A stretch of DNA of 64,000 bases from Solimonas sp. SE-A11 (GCF_030345715.1 NZ_JAUASX010000016.1:1-64000), one strand, 5' to 3'. Shown: positions 35,250 through 44,802, numbered from the stretch's first letter. A program made the numbers and translations. Notes: generated by a model from the letters alone, not told the origin.

Positions 35250-35435
35250 GTGAAGGTTTTCGGTATCTATTCCGCGGTTCTCATGGCGCTGACGCTCGCC
35301 GCCTGCAGCCTGTTCGTGGACGGCCGTATGGAGTTGGCGCAGCGAGCGCCGGCCGGGCCCCAGGGGGGCGGCGAGGCCATGCCGGTGGCGCCCTCCGCTC
35401 CGGCCAAGACACCCCGGATTGCGCTGTCTCGTTGA
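35250..35435 (+). CDS. Small lipoprotein of unknown function
   Basis: 61 aa from a GTG with AGGA upstream. The signal VLMALTLAAC is a clear lipobox; the mature part is only about 42 residues and Pro/Ala-rich. No family recognised. It stands alone after flgL. The region 35436-35630 has no gene. Confidence 0.55.
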   Translation: MKVFGIYSAVLMALTLAACSLFVDGRMELAQRAPAGPQGGGEAMPVAPSAPAKTPRIALSR

Positions 35436-35630
35436 AGTCTCGCCGTACCCCACGGCCAATCACCCCTGCATATGAGGGATGAATCCGGGTTGCCCGCCTC
35501 TCTAGGCTGGATGCCTGGTGCAAGACCAGCCCAAGGCGCCTTTACCCAGGGTCATCCCTCCGGTTGAGCGGTCGTTGGCGCGTGTCTCGAGCACCGCAAG
35601 CCCGAAACCATCCGCCCAACGGGGGACGCC

Positions 35631-36686
35631 ATGTCCAGCGCATCAGCCGAAGCATCCAGCCCAGCCCATCCGTCCGCGAGCCTCAGCCTGGCCCAGTTGC
35701 TGGAGTCCACCCGCCTGGAACGCTGCCCGTTTCCCATCCCCAGCAGCTGGTTCTTCGTGGACTTCTCGGAGAACCTGAAGGTGGGCGAGGTCCGCAACGT
35801 CAAATTGTTCGACCAGGAGTGGGTGTTGTTCCGCGGCGAGAGCGGCAAGGTCGGCATGTCCGATCCCTACTGCCCGCACCTGGGTGCCCACCTGGGTCAC
35901 GGCGGCACCGTCTGCGGCGACCACATCCGCTGCCCCTTCCACCACTGGGAGTACGACGCCGACGGCTGGTGCAAGCAGGTGCCCTACGGCAAGGGCGCGC
36001 CGGCCATCACCAAGGTCCGCCCCATCTTGCGTACGCTGCTGGTGCAGGAGCGCTACGGCCAGATCTGGGCCTGGTTCCACCCGCGGGCCGAGCCGCCGAG
36101 CTGGGACCTGCCGCACATCCCCTGCATGGAAGACCAGGGCTGGGTCGGCGACCAGCGCGGCACCTGGCAGGCCAGCACCGCGATCCAGGAGATCGTCGAG
36201 AACTCGGTGGACATCGCGCACCTCAAGTTCCTGCACGGCGCGGCAGGCATCCCGCCGATCGAGGTGGAGTACGAGCAGCACATGCAGCGCTTCAATCTCG
36301 GCGGCGGCTACATCGTGGGCCAGACCTGGGGCGCGGGGTCCGTCGGCACCGTGACCTTCACCCAGGAGGGTGTCAGCGCCACGCTGTTCTCCTACACCCA
36401 GCCGATCACGCGCGAGCTCACCAGGATGAACATGAGCTTCCGCCACCAGGCCTACCCGGAAGGCTCCAAGGAGCTGTACATCGCCCGCAAGCTGATCGAC
36501 CACATGCAGCGTGAAGCCGAAGACGAGCAGGGCGCCGGCTTCGAGAGCGTGGACATGGTGATCTGGAACAACAAGAAGTACCGCCACAAGCCGCTGCTCT
36601 GCGAGGGCGACGGCCCGATCTTCCAGTTCCGCGAATGGTTCCGCCAGTTCTACGTGGCCGACCCGGACGTGATGGCCAAGATCTAG
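35631..36686 (+). CDS. Rieske [2Fe-2S] oxygenase, KshA/DAF-36-like
   Basis: 351 aa. The N-terminal Rieske domain has CPHLGAHLGHGG and, 16 residues on, CPFHHWEYD (two Cys, two His ligands). The catalytic domain has the mononuclear iron motif ENSVDIAHLKFLHG. This layout is that of the terminal oxygenase of ring-hydroxylating systems near KshA (3-ketosteroid 9-alpha-hydroxylase) and cholesterol desaturase-like proteins. No reductase gene is adjacent. GGGGGA precedes the ATG. The substrate is unknown; a sterol or other large lipid ring is a reasonable guess. Confidence 0.85.
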   Translation: MSSASAEASSPAHPSASLSLAQLLESTRLERCPFPIPSSWFFVDFSENLKVGEVRNVKLFDQEWVLFRGESGKVGMSDPYCPHLGAHLGHGGTVCGDHIRCPFHHWEYDADGWCKQVPYGKGAPAITKVRPILRTLLVQERYGQIWAWFHPRAEPPSWDLPHIPCMEDQGWVGDQRGTWQASTAIQEIVENSVDIAHLKFLHGAAGIPPIEVEYEQHMQRFNLGGGYIVGQTWGAGSVGTVTFTQEGVSATLFSYTQPITRELTRMNMSFRHQAYPEGSKELYIARKLIDHMQREAEDEQGAGFESVDMVIWNNKKYRHKPLLCEGDGPIFQFREWFRQFYVADPDVMAKI

Positions 36687-36700
36687 CTGGCACACACACA

Positions 36701-36736
36701 AAGGGCGCCGCGGGGTTTCCCCGCGGCGCCCTTTTT
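36701..36736 (+). terminator. Strong intrinsic terminator
   Basis: GGGCGCCGCGGGG / CCCCGCGGCGCCC stem with a TTT loop and trailing TTTTT follows the Rieske gene. Reading on the minus strand an A/T tail is also present, but both neighbours read rightwards. Confidence 0.9.
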
Positions 36737-36814
36737 CATGCGCGGCGGCGTGCGGTGTCCCGGCTGGCTCGATGCGCTACGCTCCCCGCATCAAACCTTG
36801 AGGATCGTCCCCGC

Positions 36815-37648
36815 ATGAATGCCGACAACGCTGCAACCCTGCATCCACTCGACCTGGCCACTGCACTGAGCGGCGAGGGCGGGCAGTACAGCGGCCAGAC
36901 CTCGGCCGGCTACGCCAACATGGTGGGCCCCTTCGGTGGCGTGATCGCTGCCACGCTGCAGCGCGCGGTGATGCAGCACCCGGAGCGCCTCGGCGAGCCG
37001 GTGGCGCTGACGGTGAACTTCGCCGCGCCGATCGCCGACGGCGACTTCAACGTGGTGGCGCGCCCGGCGCGCACCAGCCGCAGCACCCAGCATTGGACCA
37101 TGGAGCTGTCGCAGGGTGGGCAGGTGTCGGCGACCGCCACCGCCATCACCGCGCTGCGCCGCGAGACCTGGGACGCCACGGACCTGCCATTTCCGCCCGC
37201 CCCGGCGATGGACGGCCTGCCCAGCCTCAAGGGCTTGCCGGGTCTGCCGAAGTGGGTCGGCCGCTACGACCTGCGCCTGGTGCGCGGCGGCATCCCGCCG
37301 CTGCCGCAGCATGACAAACCGCAGGTCGACAGCTCCGAAACCCTGCTGTGGGTGCGCGACGAACCGCCGCGCCCGCTGGACTTCGTCGCGCTGGCCTCGA
37401 TCTGCGACGTGTTCTTCCCGCGCAGCTTCATCCGGCGCCAGCGCATGGCGATGGCGGGCACTGTGTCGATGACGGTCTACTTCCACGCCGACGCCGCGGC
37501 ACTGGCCGCGCACGGTGAGCGCGAGCTGTTGGCGCACGCGCGCGGGCTGCGATTCCACGGCGGCTACTTCGACCAGGCCGCGGAAATCTGGAGCCCGGAG
37601 GGCGTGCTGCTGGCGACCAGCAACCAGGTGGTTTACTTCAAGGAGTGA
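36815..37648 (+). CDS. Acyl-CoA thioesterase, TesB-like double hotdog
   Basis: 277 aa. N-terminal hotdog with GPFGGVIAATLQRAVMQHP and VALTVNFAAPIADGDF; second hotdog ending in GGYFDQAAEIWSPEGVLLATSNQVV. This is the TesB/thioesterase_3 pattern; the enzyme would release fatty acid and CoA. It stands alone between a terminator and a frameshifted gene, though it may serve the fatty-acid genes further right. Confidence 0.8.
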   Translation: MNADNAATLHPLDLATALSGEGGQYSGQTSAGYANMVGPFGGVIAATLQRAVMQHPERLGEPVALTVNFAAPIADGDFNVVARPARTSRSTQHWTMELSQGGQVSATATAITALRRETWDATDLPFPPAPAMDGLPSLKGLPGLPKWVGRYDLRLVRGGIPPLPQHDKPQVDSSETLLWVRDEPPRPLDFVALASICDVFFPRSFIRRQRMAMAGTVSMTVYFHADAAALAAHGERELLAHARGLRFHGGYFDQAAEIWSPEGVLLATSNQVVYFKE

Positions 37649-37762
37649 GCTGGCCGTGGCAGAGTGCGGGATCGGAGCCGTTGATGGGATCAATAGCTAC
37701 TTTCCGTCTTTACGCTAAGCCGCTTTCGGTACAGGCTCAGTCGGTACCATCAAGGGGTGACC

Positions 37763-38258
37763 ATGGATCAGGTGGAACTGACGGAACGGCTGCGCAGGCT
37801 TGGATGCCCGGACCCTGAAGGCTGGGCGAGATCGCAGATGGAGGAAGGGATTCCCCAACTGGCGAGGTATGTGTTTCTTCGCCAAGCCTGGAAGCGGATT
37901 CTTGGTGAGAACGACCATGGCTGGATTGAGAATGTGCTGCAGAATCTGCAGCGCAGTCCGGATGCTCCCTATGCTGGCCAGGGGCATGCACTGAAGAGAC
38001 TGAGGGAACTCGGTGCAAGAGATGAGGACCTGACCGACTTGGTTCGCGGTGCCCAGGCGGAGCTTCTCTTTGATTTCTGCTACCTGCTGGAGGATCCCGG
38101 GGAATTGGAAGGGGGAAATCTCCGAGCTATCTTGGGCGCTGGTGGAACTGGATTCGGAGGGCCACGTTTTGGAACGAATCGGCAGCCTGCACGAATCAGT
38201 GCTTGAGACGGACCCGACAGGCCGCGAGATGGCACCACGGCCCAGTGATTTGCGATGA
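37763..38258 (+). pseudogene. Hypothetical protein gene with a frameshift
   Basis: The frame from ATG 37763 (AAGGGG upstream) reads DQVELTERLRRLGCPDPEGW ... GAQAELLFDFCYLLEDPGELE and then loses sense at a run of five G (38111-38115). Removing one G continues as EISELSWALVELDSEG ... GREMAPRPSDLR and stops at 38258. The restored protein has 164 residues and a helical, acidic character; function not recognised. A real frameshift or a sequencing slip at the G run are both possible. Confidence 0.65.
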
Positions 38259-38276
38259 ATCTCATTGCATTTTGCA
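38251..38276 (+). promoter_or_regulatory. Fur box-like sequence
   Basis: TGCGATGAATCTCATTGCAT aligns with the Fur box at 28263-28287 over nearly its whole length (TCTCATTGCA core and TGCA end). The AT-rich stretch that follows (38310-38345) looks like a promoter for the gene at 38459. Confidence 0.6.
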
Positions 38277-38458
38277 TGCGCCGCCGTAAAACCCACCGCA
38301 GACTGCAAACTACTGATTAAATAACAAAAAATTAATCCGCACGGCAGCGATTTTAAGCTGGCGTTCAGCCTGGGAACGCATCCTTGTCACACGCCCGCCG
38401 CATCGGGGGCGGAAGATGCCGCCGGTCAACCGGCCTTTTGAACCCAGGAGAGAAACGG

Positions 38459-38776
38459 ATGACTCTCGAAGACGCCCTCGATTTCTGCAATGACCTCTCG
38501 CGCATGGTGCGGGCCTGGGCCGTAGAGCCCGTGAAGGCGCTGAGCCAGCTCGAGCAGATCGAACAATGCTTCATGCTGGATCGTCCCGGCGATCATTTCC
38601 TGGTGATGAAGGTCTCGGCCGCAGTGGCGGCGGTGCAGGACTGGCTGAAGTCCGGCCTTTCGCAGACGCAGGAACTGCATCAGATGCGCACGGCCAACCA
38701 GGCCATTGAGTTGCTGCGTCAGGCGATCCCTGAAAGCTATGAGGCTGTGGAGTCGCGCTCCAGCCTCGCGGCCTGA
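38459..38776 (+). CDS. Small helical protein, probably iron-regulated
   Basis: 105 aa from an ATG with AGGAGAG upstream. Predominantly helical (ALDFCNDLSRMVRAWAVEP, FLVMKVSAAVAAVQDWLK, QMRTANQAIELLRQAIPE) without a signal peptide. No family recognised. A Fur box-like sequence 180 bases upstream and a TonB receptor downstream suggest a role in iron handling. A terminator follows, so it is transcribed apart from the receptor gene. Confidence 0.65.
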   Translation: MTLEDALDFCNDLSRMVRAWAVEPVKALSQLEQIEQCFMLDRPGDHFLVMKVSAAVAAVQDWLKSGLSQTQELHQMRTANQAIELLRQAIPESYEAVESRSSLAA

Positions 38777-38805
38777 CCAAGAAAACTGCGGGACAGCGGT
38801 AACGG

Positions 38806-38838
38806 CGGCCCCGGAACAAGGACTTCCGGGGCCGTTTT
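38806..38838 (+). terminator. Intrinsic terminator
   Basis: CGGCCCCGGA / TCCGGGGCCG stem with a nine-base loop, then TTTTTA, after the gene at 38459. Confidence 0.85.
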
Positions 38839-38911
38839 TATTGGAGCGCCACACGGCATGCGTTGCAGGATGGCCGGGTCGCTGCAACAGTAGCGCCCCT
38901 CAGCGGCGAGA

Positions 38912-41182
38912 ATGCGGGTACAGGTGCAGGTGATCGGGGGCGGCGGGACTCAATGGCGGATGTGCAGCCTCGGGCTTTGCGCCGTGCTGCTATCGCTGGC
39001 CCCGGCATGGGCCTGGGCGGATGCGGCGGTGGAACTCGCCCCCGTGCAGGTGAGCGCGCAGAAGCGCCCGCAGGATGAGCGCGAGGTGCCGCTCTCCATC
39101 ACCGTGCTGGACGGCGAGAAGATGCAGGCCGCGCGTCTGAGCACGGTGGACGATCTCTCCCGCTACGCCGCCAACACGCAGTTCAGCAAGAACCAGCTCT
39201 TCATCCGCGGCATCGGCACCGGCGCCAATCTCGGCTTCGATCCTTCCGTGCCCTTGTTCGTCGACGGTGTCTTCCTGGGCCGCGGCACGGCGGCGCTGAT
39301 GCCGTTCTGGGACCTGGCGCAGGTCGAGGTGATCCGGGGCCCGCAGGGCACGCTGCTGGGCAAGAACAGTACCGGTGGCGCGCTGAGCCTGCGCACCACG
39401 GAGCCAGGCGAGCAAAGGGGCGGTTCGCTGGCGGCCGTCCACGGCGACCTGGATCCCTTGACGCTACGCGCCGCGGTGGACCTGCCGCTGGCGCGGGACT
39501 GGGCGCTGCGCTTGTCGGGCCTGCAGGAAAGCCTGGGCGCGTATGGCGACAACAGCGCGCTGGACGAGGAGACGCTGGGCCGCCGCAGCCGTGGCCTGCG
39601 CGCGCGCCTGCAATGGCGGCCGGAAGGGGACTGGTCCGGCTGGCTGAGCCTGGAGGCCAATCGTACGAGCCTGGAGCGCTTCGGCAGCGAGCTTTCGGCG
39701 GTAACGCCCGCGAGCCTGGCGCTGTACCGCCAGTACGACCCGCAGACGGATGCCCGGCTGGATTACCACAGCTCCACGGATACCGAGGGCAGTGAAGCGG
39801 ATCGCCGCGCGGCGAGCGCGACGCTGAACCTGGAGTGGGGTGGGGAGGAATTGCGCTTCACCTCGCTGAGCAATGTCTCCGGCTCGCGCCTGGGTTACTT
39901 CTACGACGCCGACTATTCGCCGGTGCCGCTGCTGACCCTGGCCTTCGACGAGGACTACCAGCAGTTCAGCCAGGAGCTGCGACTGGAAGGGCGTCATGAC
40001 GCGGTCGACTGGCTGCTCGGTGCCTACACGCTGCAGGCGGACCTGGACGTGGACAGCCGCATCACGGCCTTTCCGGGTGGCGCGGCCTCCTTGCTGTCCG
40101 GGCCTACGCCGTCGCTGCTGCAGCCGATCCTCGAACTGCTGCGCCTGCCCGCCGCACTGGACCCGCTGTCGGACCAGAGCCGCAAGGACTTCCGGCAGCA
40201 GATGGCCAGCTACGCGCTGTTCGGGCAAGCGGTCTGGCATTTCGCGTCACGCTGGGACCTCAGCGCAGGCCTGCGCTGGACGCGCGAGCGCAAGTCACTG
40301 CGCATGCAGCAGTCCTTCGAGAACAGCGGCCTGCTGTTCCGCCAGGCCCTCGGCGAAGAGCCCTTCATCGCCGATGTGAAGCGCGAGGAAGACGACTGGT
40401 CCCCGCGCGTGGTGCTGCAGTACCGGCCCGGCGCGGACACCACGCTGTATCTGCTGGCGGCGCGGGGCTTCAAGAGCGGCGGCTACAACGACCTGGCCTC
40501 CAGCGCGGACAAGCTGGAGTTCGACGCCGAGCGTGCCGCGACACTGGAGGGCGGCGTCAAGACACTGTGGCTGTCGAGGCGCCTCGCGCTCAACCTCAAC
40601 CTGTTCGAGAGCCAGGTGAAGAACCTGCAGGTGAACGCCTTCGACGGCACGTCCTTCTACGTGCAGAACGCCGCGTCCGCGCATCTGCGCGGCGCCGAGC
40701 TGGAGACGCGCTGGCTGCTGGGGCGCGGCTGGAGCGCGCAGGGCAGCCTCGGCTGGCTGGACGCGCGCTACGAGTCCTTCCCCAACGCGCCCGCGCGCGC
40801 GGACCAGCAGGGCGACTCGCAGGACCTGAGCGGCCAGCGCCTGTCGCGCGCGCCGCCGTTCTCCGGCGCGCTTGGCCTGGAGTACTACGCCGTGCTCGGT
40901 GCCGGCTGGAGCTGGCGCGCCGCGGCCGACCTGCTGCACCGCGGGCGCAGCTTCCTCTCGCTGGACAACGATGCGGCCGACGCACAGCCGGCGGTGACCA
41001 CCTTCAATGCCCAACTCGCGCTGGCCTCCACGCAGGGCTGGGCCCTGTCACTGGAAGGGCGCAACCTCAGCGACGAGCGCGTGCGCAACGCGGCCAGCGA
41101 CGTGTCGCTGTTCAGCGGCAACCACTGGGCCGAGCTGGACCCGCCGCGCCGCTGGTCGTTGACGCTGGCGCACCACTGGTAG
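38912..41182 (+). CDS. TonB-dependent outer-membrane receptor
   Basis: 756 aa. Signal peptide core LGLCAVLLSLAPAWAWA, TonB box-like VQVSAQKRPQDEREVPLSI, plug with LFIRGIGTGANLG, PLFVDGVFLGRGTA and VEVIRGPQGTLLGKNSTGGALS, and a barrel ending RRWSLTLAHHW with terminal aromatic. The GKNSTGG form is that of receptors for vitamin- or polycyclic-type ligands in environmental proteobacteria; the ligand is unknown. Start at 38912 or at the ATG 38960, just before the hydrophobic core. It lies directly before fliC with its own unit. Confidence 0.85.
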   Translation: MRVQVQVIGGGGTQWRMCSLGLCAVLLSLAPAWAWADAAVELAPVQVSAQKRPQDEREVPLSITVLDGEKMQAARLSTVDDLSRYAANTQFSKNQLFIRGIGTGANLGFDPSVPLFVDGVFLGRGTAALMPFWDLAQVEVIRGPQGTLLGKNSTGGALSLRTTEPGEQRGGSLAAVHGDLDPLTLRAAVDLPLARDWALRLSGLQESLGAYGDNSALDEETLGRRSRGLRARLQWRPEGDWSGWLSLEANRTSLERFGSELSAVTPASLALYRQYDPQTDARLDYHSSTDTEGSEADRRAASATLNLEWGGEELRFTSLSNVSGSRLGYFYDADYSPVPLLTLAFDEDYQQFSQELRLEGRHDAVDWLLGAYTLQADLDVDSRITAFPGGAASLLSGPTPSLLQPILELLRLPAALDPLSDQSRKDFRQQMASYALFGQAVWHFASRWDLSAGLRWTRERKSLRMQQSFENSGLLFRQALGEEPFIADVKREEDDWSPRVVLQYRPGADTTLYLLAARGFKSGGYNDLASSADKLEFDAERAATLEGGVKTLWLSRRLALNLNLFESQVKNLQVNAFDGTSFYVQNAASAHLRGAELETRWLLGRGWSAQGSLGWLDARYESFPNAPARADQQGDSQDLSGQRLSRAPPFSGALGLEYYAVLGAGWSWRAAADLLHRGRSFLSLDNDAADAQPAVTTFNAQLALASTQGWALSLEGRNLSDERVRNAASDVSLFSGNHWAELDPPRRWSLTLAHHW

Positions 41183-41273
41183 CAGAGCCCGCCGCCCCCT
41201 TTTCCTGGTGATTTTCTGCCCGGCGCCGCTCTTCCGGCGATTCCTACCGTTGATCCATCTTCAGAAAAACTCC

Positions 41274-41300
41274 TAAAGGTTTGTCAGACGACGCCGTTAA
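41274..41300 (+). promoter_or_regulatory. Sigma-28 promoter of fliC
   Basis: TAAAGGTT, 11 bases, GCCGTTAA: two substitutions from consensus and exact spacing, 75 bases before the fliC start. Confidence 0.9.
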
Positions 41301-41374
41301 GCGCCTCAGTAGCGGCAAAGAGCTGCGAAGGGCCGGAACAACGTCACCGGCAACATCCAACCCAGGAGAAAGCC

Positions 41375-42529
41375 ATGCAAGGTATCAACACCAACGTGAT
41401 GTCTCTGAATGCCCAGCGCAATCTGAACTCGTCACAGTCTTCCCTTTCCACCTCGATCCAGCGCCTGTCCTCGGGCCTGCGCATCAACAGCGCCAAGGAC
41501 GACGCCGCCGGCCTCGCCATCAGCGAGCGCTTCACCAGCCAGATCAAGGGCCTGAACCAGGCGCAGCGCAATGCCAACGACGGCATCTCGCTGGCGCAGA
41601 CCGCCGAAGGCGCGCTGGGCCAGGTCACCAACAACCTGCAGCGCATCCGCGAGCTGGCCGTGCAGTCCGCCAACGCCACCAACTCCTCGACCGACCGCGC
41701 CGCCCTGCAGACCGAAGCCTCGCAGCTGCTGAGCGAAATCGACCGCGTCGCCAACCAGACCTCGTTCAACGGTGTCAAGCTGCTCGACGGCAGCTTCAGC
41801 TCTGCGGTGTTCCAGGTCGGCGCCAACGCCGGTGAGACCATCAGCGTGTCCGGCCTGGTCGACGCCAACGTTGCCGCCCTGGGTTCGGTGACCGCCGCCT
41901 CGGGCCAGTCCAGCGCGGTTTCGGGCATCACCTCCCTGGGCGCCGTCGGCGCCGGTGCGCTGGTGATCAACGGCACCGACGTCGGCGCCGGCATCGGTGC
42001 CGCCGGCACTTCCTCGCAGCGTGTGGGCCAGGTGGTGGACGCGATCAATAACGCCGCCAGCACCACCGGCGTGAACGCGGCCTACGACTCGGCCACCGGC
42101 CGCATCAACCTGACCTCGGCGGCCACCATCGCGGTCACCGGCACCGATGACGGTACGGCCACCGGCTTCAACGTCGCCGGCGGCGACGGCAGCGGCACCG
42201 CCAGCACCACCACGGGCCTGAGCTCGCTGAGCATCGCCAGCTACGCCGGCGCCTCGCTCGCCATCCAGCAGATGGACAGCGCGCTGGCCCAGGTCAACTC
42301 GGCTCGCGCCACCATCGGTGCGGTGCAGAACCGCTTCGAGTCGGTGGTCGCCAACCTCGCCACGACCTCCGAGAACCTGTCGGCTGCCCGCAGCCGCATC
42401 CAGGACACGGACTTCGCGGCGGAAACGGCCAACCTGACCCGCTCGCAGATCCTGCAGCAGGCCGGTACCGCGATGCTGGCCCAGGCCAACTCGGCGCCGA
42501 ACAACGTCCTCAGCCTGCTGCGCGGCTAA
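41375..42529 (+). CDS. fliC: Flagellin FliC
   Basis: 384 aa. Conserved N-terminal D0/D1 ([43 protein letters not shown]) and C-terminal D1/D0 ([22 protein letters not shown] ... NVLSLLRG). The variable centre is short and Ala/Gly/Thr-rich. GGAGAA precedes the ATG. Only one flagellin gene is present in the window. Confidence 0.96.
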   Translation: MQGINTNVMSLNAQRNLNSSQSSLSTSIQRLSSGLRINSAKDDAAGLAISERFTSQIKGLNQAQRNANDGISLAQTAEGALGQVTNNLQRIRELAVQSANATNSSTDRAALQTEASQLLSEIDRVANQTSFNGVKLLDGSFSSAVFQVGANAGETISVSGLVDANVAALGSVTAASGQSSAVSGITSLGAVGAGALVINGTDVGAGIGAAGTSSQRVGQVVDAINNAASTTGVNAAYDSATGRINLTSAATIAVTGTDDGTATGFNVAGGDGSGTASTTTGLSSLSIASYAGASLAIQQMDSALAQVNSARATIGAVQNRFESVVANLATTSENLSAARSRIQDTDFAAETANLTRSQILQQAGTAMLAQANSAPNNVLSLLRG

Positions 42530-42545
42530 GCGACGGAAACCCGAC

Positions 42546-42569
42546 GGGGCGGGCCGCAAGGCCCGCCCC
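42546..42569 (+). terminator. GC hairpin after fliC
   Basis: GGGGCGGGCC-GCAA-GGCCCGCCCC is a perfect ten-base-pair stem with a GNRA-like loop but no T run. It may stabilise the abundant fliC message or reduce read-through into flaG rather than end transcription. Confidence 0.5.
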
Positions 42570-42608
42570 CAAGGGACTCCCACTCCGGAGTCGCTGAAGG
42601 AGTAGCAC

Positions 42609-42992
42609 ATGAGTACAGACATATTGGCGGTAGCGGCAGTGGCGGCCTCCCGGGGAGGCGAGGGCCACCGCGCTGCCGTTTCCGTGTTCGTGTTGCCTGC
42701 CGCGGCGCCCGCCGCCAAGGCACCGGCGCCCTCTCCCGACACGGCGGAAGCGCTGCAGGCCCCCACCGCGGAAGACCTGCGGGAAGTGATCAGCCAGATC
42801 GAGCGCTACCTGGAGTCCAGCCGCACCGGCCTGGAATTCCGCGTGGACCGCGATCTGAACCAGGTGATCGTCTCTGTGGTGGACCCCCGCGACGGCACCG
42901 TGTTGCGACAGATGCCCAGCGAAGAGGCCTTGCGCATCGCCCGCGCCATGGCCGACGAAGGCGACGGCGGTCTGTTGGACGCCCTGGTCTGA
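42609..42992 (+). CDS. flaG: FlaG protein
   Basis: 127 aa with the FlaG core LREVISQIERYLESSRTGLEFRVDRDLNQVIVSVVDPRDGTVLRQMPSEEALRIA in the C-terminal two thirds (quoted in parts: RYLESSRTGLEFRVD, VIVSVVDPRDG, LRQMPSEEAL). FlaG influences filament length in polar flagella. Between fliC and fliD, its usual place. Confidence 0.9.
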   Translation: MSTDILAVAAVAASRGGEGHRAAVSVFVLPAAAPAAKAPAPSPDTAEALQAPTAEDLREVISQIERYLESSRTGLEFRVDRDLNQVIVSVVDPRDGTVLRQMPSEEALRIARAMADEGDGGLLDALV

Positions 42993-43012
42993 AAACTGCA
43001 TAGGGAATCCAT

Positions 43013-44341
43013 ATGGCCACCAGTTCCATCAATGCTTCCAGCTTCAGCTCCGGGCTCGACGTCGTCAGCCTGGTGGCGCAGCTCGTCGCCGTGGATCGTG
43101 CCAAGCCGGACGCCCGCATCGCCGCGGCACAGTCCAAGGCCCAGACCCGCCTGTCGGCGCTGGGTGTAATGAAGTCCGCCCTGTCCAACCTGCAGACCAC
43201 CGCCAAGACCCTGGTCGGCGGCGGCGCGGTGGCGACACCGGCGGTCAAGTCCTCCCGAGAGGACCTGTTCACCGCCACCACCGCCCCCGGCGCCGCGCGC
43301 GGCAGCTTTGCGGTGGAGGTGGTGTCGCTGGCGCAGTCCAGCAAGCTGATCTCCGGTCCCGTGGCCAGCGCCGATACCATCCTCGGTGCCGGCGACGTCG
43401 ATATCACGGTGGGCGACAAGAGCTTCAAGGTTACCCTGGGCAGCACCGACAACAGCCTCGGCGCGCTGCGCGACGCGATCAACAAGGCCACCGACAACCC
43501 CGGCGTCACCGCATCCCTGGTGACCGAGTCCGGTGGCGTGCGCCTGCTGCTCACCGGCAACCAGACCGGTGCCAGCCAGGCGGTGAGCGTCAGCTCCTCG
43601 CTGATCTCGCTCAACCAGACCCAGGCCGCGGCCGACGCCCATGTGAAGGTGGAAGGCTTCGACGTCTACAGCGCCAGCAACACCGTCACCGGCGCGCTGG
43701 ACGGCGTCACGCTGAACCTGGTCAAGGCCGAGCCCGGCACCACCGGCACCCTGGCGCTGAGCACTGACAACAGCGCCTCCGCCAAGGCCGTTCAGGACTT
43801 CGTCACCAAGTACAACCAGGTGTTGACCACCATCAACAACCTGACCAAGTACGACGCCGCCACCAAGACCGCCTCGACGCTGACCGGCGACAGCACCGTG
43901 CGCCAGACCGCCGCCGAGCTGCGCTCCATCATGAGCGGCTCGGCCCCGGGCGGCGCCTACAGCTACCTCACCCAGCTCGGCATCAAGACCGGATCCGACG
44001 GCCTGCTGAGCGTGGACAGCGCCAAGCTCAACGAGGCCATCGCCAAGGACTCCGGCAGCATCGCCCGCATGTTCGGCGGCGACGACGGCTACGCCACCAG
44101 AATGAGCAAGAGCATCGACGCCATGCTCGCCGACAACGCCGGCCTCGACGCGCAGACCGACACCCTGCAGGCGCGGCTCAAGGACATCGAGAAGCAGAAG
44201 GACGCCCTGGACCGACGCATGACGCAGGTGGAAGCGCGCTACACCGCGCAGTTCACCGCGCTGGACACGCTGATGACGCGCATGAGCACCACCAGCAACT
44301 ACCTCACGCAGCAGCTCGCGGCGATCGCGAATAATAACTAG
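43013..44341 (+). CDS. fliD: Filament cap protein FliD (HAP2)
   Basis: 442 aa. N-terminal SSGLDVVSLVAQLVAVDRAKPDARIAAAQSKAQTRLSALG and the C-terminal coiled coil (LQARLKDIEKQKDALDRRMTQVEARYTAQFTALDTLM) are FliD features; GLDVVSLV replaces the common GLDINSLV. It caps the filament and guides flagellin folding. The usual partner fliS is displaced by the exporter gene on the opposite strand. Confidence 0.94.
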   Translation: MATSSINASSFSSGLDVVSLVAQLVAVDRAKPDARIAAAQSKAQTRLSALGVMKSALSNLQTTAKTLVGGGAVATPAVKSSREDLFTATTAPGAARGSFAVEVVSLAQSSKLISGPVASADTILGAGDVDITVGDKSFKVTLGSTDNSLGALRDAINKATDNPGVTASLVTESGGVRLLLTGNQTGASQAVSVSSSLISLNQTQAAADAHVKVEGFDVYSASNTVTGALDGVTLNLVKAEPGTTGTLALSTDNSASAKAVQDFVTKYNQVLTTINNLTKYDAATKTASTLTGDSTVRQTAAELRSIMSGSAPGGAYSYLTQLGIKTGSDGLLSVDSAKLNEAIAKDSGSIARMFGGDDGYATRMSKSIDAMLADNAGLDAQTDTLQARLKDIEKQKDALDRRMTQVEARYTAQFTALDTLMTRMSTTSNYLTQQLAAIANNN

Positions 44342-44344
44342 CAA

Positions 44345-44470
44345 TTTTCATGTGGGAGACACTCGCGTCGCTCCCACATGAAAGGCCGTCTTCTCGTAGA
44401 AGCGGCTGTCGGCCGCGATCAAAACTCATTGCGACCTCGGTGTTCGCGGCCAACGGCCGCTCCTACGGGA
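44345..44470. repeat. Two inverted repeats between fliD and gdx
   Basis: First: TTTCATGTGGGAG ... CTCCCACATGAAA (44346-44383), able to act as a two-way terminator for the convergent genes. Second: GTAGAAGCGGCTGTCGGCCGCGA ... TCGCGGCCAACGGCCGCTCCTAC in outline (44395-44466), a REP-type palindrome of the kind seen in pseudomonads. Confidence 0.7.
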
Positions 44471-44472
44471 GT

Positions 44473-44787
44473 TCAATGCGCCAGCTTCAACCCGATCACC
44501 CCGGCCAGGATCAGCGCCACGCTGACCAGCCGCGCCGCATTGGCCGGCTCGTTCAGCAGCACGATTCCCAGGATCACCGTGCCGGCGGCACCGATCCCCA
44601 CCCAGACCGCGTAGGCCGTGCCCACCGGCAGCGTGCGCATGGCCAGGCCCAGCAGGCCCAGGCTGATCGCCATGGCGCCCACGGTGAGCACGGTGGGAAG
44701 GGGACGGGTGAAACCCTCGGTGTACTTCAGGCCAACGGCCCATCCGATCTCGAACAGGCCGGCCAGCACCAGCAGTAGCCAGGACAT
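44473..44787 (-). CDS. gdx: Guanidinium exporter Gdx (SugE-type SMR protein)
   Basis: 104 aa with four membrane helices ([71 protein letters not shown]). The essential glutamate of small multidrug-resistance proteins is at LFEIGWAV, and [14 protein letters not shown] is the Gdx/SugE signature. It exports guanidinium in exchange for protons as an antiparallel dimer. A guanidine-II riboswitch lies directly upstream, which makes the substrate assignment strong. Confidence 0.93.
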   Translation of the reverse strand: MSWLLLVLAGLFEIGWAVGLKYTEGFTRPLPTVLTVGAMAISLGLLGLAMRTLPVGTAYAVWVGIGAAGTVILGIVLLNEPANAARLVSVALILAGVIGLKLAH

Positions 44788-44802
44788 GATGACGCTCCGC
44801 AA

